Shown in pieces: positions 49,861 through 59,871 of a DNA stretch of 64,000 nucleotides. Position 1 is the stretch's first letter. Each line of letters opens with the position of its first letter. The notes below the pieces were generated by a model, which did not search any database, was not told the origin of the DNA, and was given only the letters and a program-made list of their open reading frames with translations. Made by a program: the position numbers and the translations under genes. The DNA is from Cryptosporidium bovis (taxonomy: Eukaryota > Apicomplexa > Conoidasida > Eucoccidiorida > Cryptosporidiidae), in the NCBI GenBank assembly GCA_009768925.2, contig VHIT02000018.1, positions 1 to 64,000 on the forward strand, written 5' to 3'.

Positions 49861-50484
49861 TTACCCTTTAGTAGTATTCGGTAAAAGAAATAATGCGAGG
49901 CTATATAAAATGAGTGTAGATGGAAGTTGGCAAAGTAGGAAATCACAGAAAAAAACAAACAATGATGATAACATGTCTTTAGTTTTGTTCATCATTGACT
50001 TTTCCTTAATCAAATGTTTACATTTATTACAATAAGTTTTACTTTTAACTTTAGTTTGAATATTTTGTTTTTGAGACCCTTTAGAGTATTCAAATTTTGT
50101 GTGAATGTTTTCAGAATCATCCTTGTATTGTTTTCTTACTGAATGAGTAAATATACCAACCGTTTTTGGAACAGTATTTATGACGTCTTCATTGAAATAT
50201 ATTTTTGGTGTTAGATGAGTTTCGTTCCGAATTCTTGTGCATTTAAGCCCATATTTAGGACCTGTATTCCTCACCGGGGTTACAGTTAAGTTCTCGTCTA
50301 AAGTATTACTTTTAAATTTGAAATATTGGGGCTCAGCATTAATAATTTTATCTTCAGTATTTTGCAATTTCAGTAAAAAGTCGACTTCACTTCTCGGGGA
50401 AAAGGTAAATTCACAAGTGTTGTCACTTATATCGTTTTTTCTCTTCCCGTATTGCTCCGGTGATTCCGGAAGGAACAAACCCAT
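49861..50484 (-). CDS. Small orphan protein with C-terminal membrane segments, 207 aa
   Basis: Frame from ATG 50482-50484 to TAA 49861-49863. The first 160 residues are hydrophilic, Ser/Thr/Lys-rich and probably disordered, with SP/TP-type sites (ESPEQ, FSPRS, LTPK). The last 40 residues are strongly hydrophobic (SSLFVFFCDFLLCQLP then STLILYSLALFLLP), consistent with a tail anchor or a two-pass hairpin. The motif CNKCKHLIKEK lies just before it. No signal peptide. No family recognised. Its stop is 5 bp from the stop of the 2655-aa gene. Confidence 0.65.
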   Translation of the reverse strand: MGLFLPESPEQYGKRKNDISDNTCEFTFSPRSEVDFLLKLQNTEDKIINAEPQYFKFKSNTLDENLTVTPVRNTGPKYGLKCTRIRNETHLTPKIYFNEDVINTVPKTVGIFTHSVRKQYKDDSENIHTKFEYSKGSQKQNIQTKVKSKTYCNKCKHLIKEKSMMNKTKDMLSSLFVFFCDFLLCQLPSTLILYSLALFLLPNTTKG

Positions 50485-50547
50485 AATTTTTTAAAGGAGC
50501 TATCCACTTGATTTATATTTATTTATAAACAACCCCAATTTATAACT

Positions 50548-50564
50548 GGGGGGGGGGGGGGGGG
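50548..50564. repeat. Poly-G tract, 17 G
   Basis: Seventeen consecutive G in an otherwise A+T-rich spacer, followed by AAGAGAGGGGAG. It lies 63 bp upstream of the start of the 207-aa gene and 139 bp beyond the stop of the RsmE-like gene. Long homopolymers are error-prone in sequencing, so the exact count is uncertain. Confidence 0.9.
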
Positions 50565-50703
50565 AAGAGAGGGGAGTAAAAACATTTAAAAAAAATTATC
50601 CCCTAACTGCTATGTAATTAAGTTTCATCGTTAAATTTGAGGTGATGAGAAAATAAGTATTTATTCTCCCACTTCCTTCCTTTTACAGGTAATACCACAA
50701 CAC

Positions 50704-51786
50704 CTAGCAACAGTTGACATCTCTTTGATATACTTTAATAAACTTACCAGGACCTTCGTTAGGTTTTATCCAATATTTATCTCTCTTCGGCTTTTCCCTC
50801 CCATTCCTCAATTCAATATCTGTTAGAAGCAACTCGGTCTTTAAAGGTTAATGTAATACGAACTATTTATTTCAAACATACCTTTGAAAACAGAGATATC
50901 AGTGCCATCTCCACTTTCAATATGCGCTCTCCAACATTTACTACATTGAAACCATTTTCAACAAGATCTTCGAGTTCTTTTGAAGTCCAGCCTCCTTCTG
51001 GGCCAATGGCAAGGATAACAGGTCCGTCATGACTTTGTAATCCAACTTCTGTTATTTTTTTATTTCCTGAGACATCTCCTACGATTCCGATGGTTTTGTT
51101 ACTTAAAAAAAGGGTTCTATAAAATGACTTTTTGTTTTATATTTTAGTTGAAATAACAAAACTTACTTTAGGTGTTTGAGAAAAAAAAACCAGGAAGCAT
51201 ATACATAGATTTCAGGACAAAGTGTAGTACAAGATTGTTCGAGACTGAGTCGAACTATTTCATCTATTGATTCTTTTTTCATTTTTGATGAATTCAAATA
51301 TGATTTTTCTGATTTATTTGTACAGACAAAAAAAATTCTCCCTGTGCCAGCAGTAGTTGCAAATTGAATCACTTTCTCAAAGACCTTTGGTCTTGGAAGT
51401 GCAATAATTAGGTCAATTAGTGGGTATTCACCTGTGTAAGGAACTCTGTGAAATGGACTATCAAGTTTAATTACTACAGAGAACTTCATGTTATTTATTA
51501 AATTGATTTCTGACACAGACTTCCTTTCTTTACTTCTGCTAACAATGATACCTTCGCTTTTTCCTATGTCGTCTTTCTTATTAAATCTATTTAAGTCGTA
51601 TGACCCTAGATTACTTGATATATCTACTACTGTTGCAGTCCCCTTGCCAGAATTCATTACTCCTACATTTAGCTTCGATCCTATACTTACATCCAAAACT
51701 GCAATACAATGATTTGACTGACGAGTAGATAGAGAAACAGTCAAATCCTCGTTGACATCTTTTGAGTTGATTATAATAAGATTCAT
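50704..51786 (-). CDS. RsmE-type rRNA m3U methyltransferase, 3 exons
   Basis: I assembled it from exons 51786-51167, 51116-50882 and 50838-50704 (990 nt, 329 aa). Introns are 50 nt (GTAAGT..TAG) and 43 nt (GTATGT..AAG), and both junctions keep frame. RsmE hallmarks: an N-terminal beta-barrel-like segment (residues about 1-110), RPKVFEKVIQFATTAGTG (about 130), the SAM-binding trefoil-knot motif AIGPEGGWTSKELEDL, and VGERILKVEMA, matching the SPOUT-class signature. Bacterial RsmE methylates U1498 of 16S rRNA at N3. Exon 3 adds a basic C-terminal tail of about 44 residues (TELLLTDIELRNGREKPKR then a short end) beyond the usual family end. Family substrates are bacterial or organellar rRNA, so the target in this organism is unclear. 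Confidence 0.85.
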
Positions 51787-54700
51787 TATGAAAAATAATC
51801 CTAATTATTTATAGCCGCCTTGTCAACATTAATCTAAATATAATAAAGAAAAAGTTTTTGATTACTTTGAAAAATTTAAATGAAAGGATTCTATAATTAT
51901 TAAAACTGTCCTTATTAATCAAAATAACTCGTTTTAAATTTAAAAGAGTTATTCTATTAAAGTATCAGGGGGAAATTTGCTGCTATTTGCATTATATTTA
52001 ATTACATGTTATTATTGGATAATACAATTAACACTACGAACACCTTATATTATTTAATACAATCGATACTTCAAATTATTTGTTTAAGTTCTGATTACTA
52101 TTTAAATATGTATATTCCAAATTTTAAGCATAACCTTCGTAAATAAGAACTGAAAACGAAATTGTTATTTTTTTAGCAGTTTAAAATAAAAAGTACTTTA
52201 AAATACTAAGCAATATGACTGTTTGACTAAATAAGTATTTATTAAGAGTTCTGTTGTTAAATTTGGTTAATTGATAATTATTAAATGAATAAATTTTATT
52301 TTTTCGTGGAGCTAGGTATACGAAATAGTGTATTAAAAGTAGTTAATAATTCTGTAATAATTTATTGAAATGGAATTTGCTTAAATTTGTCAATTTATAT
52401 ATCAATTTAATAAATTTAGACACTCAAATACCCTAATTTGTTTAAATTACGATTATTTAATTAATACTTTTTATTCAAATCATATGACAAAATCAATGTT
52501 ATTTTGGTATATATTTTTTAAAAAATTCTGTTTTTTAAATAACAATGATGCGTTTTAGTTTTTTTAATAATATTGTATCTTTAAATTTACATACCCATTT
52601 TACTTTAATCAGACTGGATTATCAAGTGATTTACTTTTATCTAGTTTCAAATATATATTTATATTCAATATTCAATATTTGATTTATACTGGAAAGGAGA
52701 TATAATTACAAGTCATGGTTCATACAGGGTAAAAAATTTGCTCTTTTCACCATAAAACTTCATTTTGTTTAATAAAGTAGGGCAAGTCTTTCACCAGGTT
52801 GATTTTTCTGTTATTAATTACTTAAACTAAAATTTTGCTTCTTTTTGGTTGTTAAAAATATAGATTTACTAAAAATTTTGTTTTATAATATTTTTATTCT
52901 TTAAGTATTTCGTTGTTAGCCCGTTAAATAAAATATTGTCACTTTTCAGAAAAAGAAGAAATTATTGCAATAATTATGTTTGTCATAGTGGATGTTTTTT
53001 GTCTCAAGGGTTTTTAATTGAAAAATAGCCTAAAGTATTTAAAATTTCATCTAGTTCATAAAAAAAGTCGCGAGCTCGTTTTCACAAATAGTCCAAATTG
53101 TTAAATTTACATTGTTAATGATTTACAATACAGAACTTATACTCTAAATTTTAACAATAAATAAAACTAAAGATTTGTCTCATAAAAAGGGAAAACATAC
53201 ATAATTTTTGCTCACACTTAAGATAATATTGGAATATTAGAAAAAGGTATATCAACAAAGATGCCTATTGGAGCTGTTAACAAACATTTTTTTGGAATTT
53301 TTCAATAATATTGTTCAATAAAAATTTATAACATTAATTGTTTAAAATATTACCTTTGAAATACAGAAAGTACTTCATACTTTTATATTTTTTTAGAGTA
53401 ATATTATTTTTTGAAAAAAATCTTTCAAAATAAGTTCATTCACTATTATTAATTATTTTTTAATCAGCTTAAAAAAAATGATTCAGATATTTAATTTTCA
53501 GAGATTATTTTAATAAATCAATAATGCTAGGAACAAATAATTCATATATAAATATTGAAAAAAAGGTACTCGATTAAACATGTAATATATTTAGTCAAAA
53601 TTTCAAAAATTAATATTTACTAGATTTCAACAATATTATATAGTTTGTTGATAACAAAGAGAAAGGATTGGTAAGCCTGTTTCGCCCTTGTTCGGCTTAA
53701 TTAATGTAATATTACACTAATAATTGATAATGTAAAAATTGGTCTTAGAAAACAATTATTTTATGTAATCTTTATCTGAATATATTTACCTATTTTTAAT
53801 TTTTTTTGAATTATACCACCATAATTAAGCAGTATGTTTAAATCTGTATTTATATATTAGTTATAATGATTAAGAAAACCAACGAAAATAATTAGTAATT
53901 GAATAGTAGTGTTGTTTAACTTATAACGGGTTTCAGATGCAAAATTTTTAGTTTTATAAATAAACAATATGATATTTGATTTTGAAATAAGTCAATGTTG
54001 TGTGTAAATGTAAAAAAAAGGTGCTATATGATAATTTTAACTTGAACATTTACAAAACAAAATTTCAATATGAAATATTCGAGGCATAAAATAAGAATGA
54101 ATTTATTCCAAGTTTACTGAAACAAAAAAACATTCCAAGAAAAATTGAATTTTTTTAAATAAACGAAACGAATCAAAACTATAATCAAATTTTTGATATA
54201 TTAATAGATATAAAATAATTTTGTGTTGAAAAAATTTTCAAATGATATATTTATGTTTCACAAAACCCATATAGAAAAAAAAGATAAGTACTACTTATTT
54301 GAAACAAGATAGAATCGATTTAATGAATATTCAAAAATATTAAGTTAAATATTTAATGGTTGATTCGAATTAATTGATTTATTATTGCAACCTAAATTCT
54401 CTTCTGAAAAATTATATTTCATAGTTTTTGTCAAAGAAAATGTGAGATAATTAATTTATTAAGAGGAAATTTGCTTAAGATGTTGAATAATAAAATTAGG
54501 AATGTTAATTATTATAAAAACAGCTTCCACTTTGTTTAAAAATAATTATTTTGATTAATAATTCTAAACAAATAATATATGATTTATCATGTAAATGAAA
54601 TACTTTTTCCACTAGTTCATATCTAATTCGTTTGGAAATACAAAATTATGTAACAAATATTCGAATTTCAAACGAAATGTGGTTAAAAGATATTTAATAT

Positions 54701-55378
54701 ATTGATTTCAATAATTCGGTTATATTTTGATGTCACAGTACAGTAATTACATAACTATTAAGATTAAAAGTTCAACTAAAAAAAAAGCCGTAGAATTGAT
54801 TAGTTTAATGGAAGCTTTAATTTCAAATTTTTTATTTTGAATGTTAAATGTTCCAAAATTCGCTTTGGAGGAATAATCTCATTAATAGTGAATTTATAAG
54901 CAGTAAGATTGTCAGTTGTCTCTCTCTGGATGATTTAACAATCTAAAAATGCAAAAGAACAAATAAATTATGTGAGAAAGCATTTTATATTTCCCTTGAA
55001 GGTAAACTATAGTTAATCAACAATCTACAGTTCTTTAAAATTATTTCTATGAATAATAATAATATGTATTAATAAATAGTTATTGTTTAAGAATGTTAAA
55101 TACTAAAAAATAGTTATTTGAATTAGTGATGAACAACAAATAATTAAAAAATAGCTAAAAATTTGATAATTGATTTTTTGAAGTCACAATATTCATATTA
55201 TAATTCTTTATGTTCTCCTAATTAACTCTGAATTAGGAAAACAATGTTTATGCTTCATGAAATATATATCAATATAATTTACAATATTTAAAATCAACTA
55301 TTTTTTCTGTTAGTGTTTTATTTCAAGTGTGTTGCACACCAACAAAAGATAAAAAAAAAATTGCACTATAAACCTGCA
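51787..55378. other. 3.6-kb extremely A+T-rich gene desert
   Basis: The longest gene-free stretch in the window. Six-frame reading shows only short random frames. Composition is even more A+T-rich than the flanks. Islands that stand out: TCGCGAGCTCG near 53068; a hairpin-like TAAGCC..GGCTTA at 53672-53699 with a GC-richer loop; a perfect 12-bp palindrome TGTAATATTACA at 53705-53716; and AGATTGT..ACAATCT (54906-54944) enclosing a CT-rich loop. I cannot match any to a known RNA. It could hold a long non-coding RNA, a regulatory region or a centromere. Confidence 0.6.
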
Positions 55379-56895
55379 ATGTGGAGATTATTTGAAGAAA
55401 TAAAGGCAAAAACAGATGGTATTTTTGGTGGAACAGGAGGAATAGTCTGTTGTGCCATTTTTGGAGGGATTTTTTTTGTTCTCAGAAAATATTTACCACA
55501 TCCATCTGAATTCTTTCCTTTTAATTGGCTTTCGCTGAAACTTGGGATTCATAAGCATGAAAACTTCAACATCATTCTAGACATTCTTGATTGTTTTGAA
55601 CTACAAGAATATGGAAAATATTCTATTAGGGTAAAATGCGGTAGAGAAGAAAAAGAAACATTTGTTTCAACATCAACAGAAAACACACATGACCATTCAA
55701 ATAATAATAAAATATTTAGCTGTTCATGGGGTGAAAAGTGTATTGTTTTTGTGAGGCAAAGAGAAGATTATTTATTCTTAGAATTAGTTAGTCACGGTAC
55801 TTTTACTAATTCCACTTTGGGTGAATGTAAAATAAGGATAATGGACATTTTCGAGGCAAAATTTCCAAAAAAGGTCACATATAACATTCAAAGAGGGAGG
55901 AAGTACATTGGAAAGGTTACGCTATCATTTTACAGAATCTCTCCAAACATTTTTGTTGACGAAACTACACCTGTTTTGTTTCAGGCTATGATAAATCTAC
56001 AAACCGATGCAGACATACAAGGTAATAAAAATATATGTGCAAATTTTGATAAAATGTCTGAAAAAGAGCAATTGATATTTTTTTCAAAAGCTTTGCAGGG
56101 GAATTTATATTATTTAGAGAATGGAAATAATGGTAAGTTAAATGTTTTAATAAATGAGAATTACTCATAATATTTTAGATAAGGTGAGAATGTTTTATTT
56201 CAGAGCAATAGAGGTTACATTAAATAGGTAGGTTAAAAAAACGATAAAAAAAACTACCAAACTATTTTTATAGATGGGAATGGTGTTATTGGATGAATGA
56301 AGGCGACTATTTAAAAGGAACTAATAAGCTTGGTAGCTATTCATTTTTGGCAATGAGCGTAGTTATTCCTGATAAATTTGATAGAGATAGGTTTTATATA
56401 AAATACCACGACTTTTATGGAACACATGATCTATTCTTCAAAACTGTAGATATAGATCGCGACATCTGGTCTGAAGGCATTTACGAGTTTATCGATAGAG
56501 TAAGTTCTTATTTTTTCTTTCAATCACTGTAATACTAATCAATACAATTACTTTAGCTTCGGACATACCTTGATCATATCAAGGAGTGCATACCAAACTT
56601 AAGTCCAAAAAGATATTTAGACCAACAGGAAGAAGACGAGTGTGATCGTGAGGAGATCGGAGAAAACAGTGAATTAATAAGGAAGAAGCTGGAGGAGCAC
56701 TCCACACCAAACAACGATAAAATCAACCAAGAAACGGTTTCAAAGAATACGAGGACCGTTAAAAAGTATAGCTTAGAAAAAGTCAAACAACTAATGGAAA
56801 ACAAACCGAATTCACCAAGCTCTATAAGAAGGATGAGAATGGAAGTTACTCCAATAAAGGAAGAAGAGGCGGAGTCACTTGTTGGAAGTGTATGA
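55379..56895 (+). CDS. Membrane-anchored C2-like domain protein, 4 exons, 455 aa
   Basis: Assembled from exons 55379-56132, 56179-56227, 56274-56499 and 56557-56895 (1368 nt). Introns are 46, 46 and 57 nt with donors GTAAGT, GTAGGT, GTAAGT and acceptors TAG in all three; frame is kept throughout and the junction product reads LNRWEWCYW. The open frame upstream of 55379 begins only at a GTG; ATG 55379 is preferred. Residues about 17-37 form a Gly-rich transmembrane helix (GGIVCCAIFGGIFFVL). Then comes a C2-like beta-sandwich (about 60-205; LDILDCFELQEYGKYSIRV and VTYNIQRGRKYIGKVTLSF), without an obvious full set of Ca2+-binding Asp. A second beta-rich segment (exon 3) and a charged, coiled, Lys/Glu-rich tail follow. 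A vesicle-tethering or secretion role is an inference. Confidence 0.8.
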
Positions 56896-57290
56896 ATATC
56901 TTAGATGACTCATAATGTGTTAACAAAACTTGAGTCAGCATCAAAAGAGTCAGATACTATCTAGCAAGTTAAGTCCTAATCATCGTCAAATAATTTATTA
57001 ACACTCTGCTCAGACAGGGATAACCTCTAATACTCAACCATCAATACTTGATGTATGTAGGTGTCCTAAGTCAATCATCATTGCCGAGAGTTCTAATAAG
57101 GAATTAAGTGTAGGAACAAAGTAGGAACAGGTATATATAATCATATACAAGTACCAGACTCATTTCCAATTGTTTTTTGCAAACACTCTTCGAAATTAAT
57201 TGGTGAAATTCAATTACTATCGTACACACTAGTTGCAATAATCTGAAATCAGCAAAACAACTAATAAGCCGAGACGGCGCGCTGAGTTGG
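56896..57290. other. Convergent 3' spacer, 395 bp
   Basis: Between the stop codons of the C2-like gene and the U2B''-like gene, so it should carry both 3' UTRs. Composition is somewhat less A+T-rich than other spacers. A short near-duplicate (TAGGAACAAAG / TAGGAACAGG) occurs at about 57111-57130. No gene seen. Confidence 0.5.
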
Positions 57291-58230
57291 CTAGCCTTTC
57301 TCCTTTGCAAACGACAACTTTAGCTTTGTATAGGAATTAACGTTGAAGTTGTCCAATAGGGAGATGGCTTCTGTTGCTTGTTTATGGGTACGAAAGTCAA
57401 CAAAAGCAACTTTGTTATCCTAACAAAGACCATAAGTCATCCCGATGGTATTTTTTTCAACTTACCGGAACATAACGCAATTCCTTGAATCCGCAAATGC
57501 TCTGAAAAATATTCCTCATATCTTCCTCCTTACATTTCCCCGAAATTATTTGAACAAGTATAGTTGTGTTTTGACCGTTGGTTTCTGACGTATCTAAGCT
57601 CGAATGTTTTGTATGGAGTAGTTCAAAGAAGTGTGGTTCACATGTCGCTCCAGTTAAACATTGTTTAGATATGAGCTGAAGTTTCTCAAAACTGTGCTTT
57701 TTTGAAGTATACATGTAGCTGGAATCCCAGTTATTCGAACTTTTAGCTTCATGACTTTGCTTTCCTCCAGAGTCTCCAAGCACATCGATTAGTTTATGTG
57801 TCTTGACGTGTTTTAGCCACTGATCCAAATAGAGTTTGTACAATTCAATTCGAGACTTGACGGACCTTGGAACCATTGGTATTTCGTTGTTACTTTTCTC
57901 TTTGGGGTAGATTCTTGAGTTCTCTATTGAAAAGTTTACTCTCATGGGTTTTCCAAAAATGCTAGCATTTTTTCCATTTTTAATGGCCACCTCTGCAGAA
58001 TCAACATTCTCAAATGATATCCATGCTTGACCCCTTCTGTAGAAGGAATTCAAACATTTGATACTTGAGATAACTCCAAATTTAGAGAAAAAACGATTTA
58101 GACCCTCCTTAAGCTCCGAAATTGGAATTCTCTCATTTAAATTATTAATGTAAATAGTGTTATTCCTTTTTCTTGAAGAATCCGGAGTTTTACCTGTATT
58201 TCTGATTACTTTTACATCGTGATCACTCAT
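57291..58230 (-). CDS. U1A/U2B''-type snRNP protein, two RRMs, 2 exons
   Basis: Exons 58230-57466 and 57419-57291 (894 nt, 297 aa). The single intron is 46 nt (GTAAGT..TAG), phase 0, and interrupts the second RRM between RYVP and DNKVAFVDF. RRM1 (about 26-110) has RNP2 TIYINN and RNP1 RGQAWISF plus KPMRVNFS, closely matching U1A/U2B''. A helical linker (about 120-200) precedes RRM2 (about 220-297; TTILVQII, then exon 2). Apicomplexans usually have one protein of this family serving U1 and/or U2 snRNP; which snRNA it binds cannot be told from sequence. Length is near human U1A (282). The gene is divergent from the 226-aa orphan across only 83 bp. Confidence 0.88.
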
Positions 58231-58272
58231 TAATTACTAAATTTTAAAGAAAAAAGTTACCTTCTTTTAGTC

Positions 58273-58284
58273 TTCCCGCCGGGG
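58273..58284. promoter_or_regulatory. TTCCCGCC E2F-like site in 83-bp divergent promoter
   Basis: TTCCCGCCGGGG sits midway between the U2B''-like ATG (58230) and the next ATG (58314). TTCCCGCC is a full E2F core. It is the only GC-rich element in this very short bidirectional promoter. Function is inferred. Confidence 0.5.
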
Positions 58285-58313
58285 TAATCACACTAATTTA
58301 ATTGTACCTTGGA

Positions 58314-58994
58314 ATGAATACAGAGAAGGTATTAGAATTGATATCCAACACATCTGAGGAGTACAAGTCTGCGTTAGGTGGAGAATTTAAGAGAATATCA
58401 GATGAAATTAGCAGAATTCGCATAAAAAATACTAATATATCGAAAAAAGGTGATGCTGATCTCGTTTCCGATTTCACTTTCTCAACAAATGAAGGCGAGA
58501 TCACCATAAAAGTTATAGTAAAGAGAGAAGTTTTACCAAATGAGGATAATATTTTCCATGGAGTCATTCAAACTTCACAGGAACTCACGAGAATGACTTT
58601 CCTTTCATACTGGAATAGCAGTAATACCGGTAAAAAAGATATTTTGGAGTATTATCTAGATTTTGACATGAACCTGGGAAAGTCAAACTTTACAAATAAA
58701 GATCAGTTTCACAGAGTTTACCCAGAAAACTGTGAGGAATTAAAAAATTTACTACTCCCCTCCTGCGAATTGATATGTTTCTTCGACATACTTATATTGT
58801 CATTAGTTAGATCATCAACTTCACACCTAGCCGAACAAACCGATCTTGAGGAGGTTACGAGCCTATTCAGGAATTCTATGATAGAAGATATTGCTTCAGG
58901 TATGTGCACTAGTACAGAGTCAGATGACAACACTTCTGGGAGTGAGTCGGATTCAGAGGTTGATTCAAAAAAAAAATGCAAAAGAAATATTTAG
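58314..58994 (+). CDS. Orphan protein, 226 aa, acidic Ser-rich tail
   Basis: First ATG at 58314; an upstream TTG (58302) extends the frame by only four codons. The N-terminal 60 residues are helical and charged. The middle is mixed alpha/beta (FSTNEGEITIKVIVKREVL, TRMTFLSYWNSS), and a hydrophobic helix occurs at about 150-165 (CELICFFDILILSLV). The C-terminal 30 residues are acidic and Ser-rich (ESDDNTSGSESDSEVDS, likely CK2 sites) ending in a basic KKKCKR patch, so it may be nuclear. No family recognised. Shares a compact promoter with the snRNP gene. Confidence 0.75.
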   Translation: MNTEKVLELISNTSEEYKSALGGEFKRISDEISRIRIKNTNISKKGDADLVSDFTFSTNEGEITIKVIVKREVLPNEDNIFHGVIQTSQELTRMTFLSYWNSSNTGKKDILEYYLDFDMNLGKSNFTNKDQFHRVYPENCEELKNLLLPSCELICFFDILILSLVRSSTSHLAEQTDLEEVTSLFRNSMIEDIASGMCTSTESDDNTSGSESDSEVDSKKKCKRNI

Positions 58995-59102
58995 AGTAAT
59001 TTAAATTGATCTTTACTGGAAGGTATAGATATTAATACTAACAATTGCTGGATATATACCGAACAATATCCAAAGCAGGGCTTATCGATAGTTATACAAT
59101 CA

Positions 59103-59621
59103 TTAGTTCAATAAGATACCATCATATTTTGATTGAAACCATTGCATTGCCTCTTCCTTTGTGACCCTTCCATGTTTACCTACCTTAGTGCGACATTTTC
59201 TCCTTAGGCTAACACGATTGCCTGGTCTTGTTAACTGTACAAAGAAATCCATTCCGTAGATACCGGTGCTTGGGTCGTACTTAATACCAAGGTCAATATG
59301 CTCATCGATTCCAAAACCAAAGTTCCCAGTTGCAGAGAAGTTTCTTTTGCGCAATTCGTACTCCTTGACCTTAAGACCTTTTTCAAGTATTTCTTCTGCC
59401 TTCTCACCGCGTACAGTTACATAACATGAAATTTTTTCAGCTCTGCGAATAGAAAACGATCTGATAGTGAATCGTGCCCTACCAAATACCGGCTTCTGAT
59501 CAGTCAGTTGTTCCAGTACCTTCGAGGCACGGGTGAGACGATCACCTGACTGACCAACACTGATATTTATTACAAGCTTTTCAATTTTAATGTTTCTCAT
59601 AGGGTTCGAATCAGAGGCCAT
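59103..59621 (-). CDS. RPL11: 60S ribosomal protein L11 (uL5)
   Basis: 172 aa from ATG 59619-59621; a TTG five codons upstream is not needed. Near-complete agreement with eukaryotic L11: [94 protein letters not shown] and the C-terminal [15 protein letters not shown]. uL5 binds 5S rRNA with uL18 in the central protuberance of the large subunit and contacts the P-site tRNA. No intron within the frame. It is divergent from eIF5B across 250 bp, pairing two translation genes on one promoter region. Confidence 0.98.
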   Translation of the reverse strand: MASDSNPMRNIKIEKLVINISVGQSGDRLTRASKVLEQLTDQKPVFGRARFTIRSFSIRRAEKISCYVTVRGEKAEEILEKGLKVKEYELRKRNFSATGNFGFGIDEHIDLGIKYDPSTGIYGMDFFVQLTRPGNRVSLRRKCRTKVGKHGRVTKEEAMQWFQSKYDGILLN

Positions 59622-59871
59622 CTTTGAAACAAACAATTATATTTCTATTATATACAAATTAAATTGTTATAAAAATGCAATTCTCTAGAGATCGGTACAT
59701 TAAATAGAATTCCGCTGAAAATAAAGTTGTTTTGTAGACATTCAATGTACTAGATTACAACAAAAAGAAATAAACGAGACAAATTTTTCGTCTCTTGTTT
59801 GCGGGCAATAATGCCCGCTATTGATTATTTGTGTTAAATCAAGGATACACATTTTTTTAAGAGAAAGATAA

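Noticed and set aside
59622-59636. Five-residue extension of uL5
   Set aside because: It starts with TTG; the ATG at 59621 matches the normal family N-terminus.
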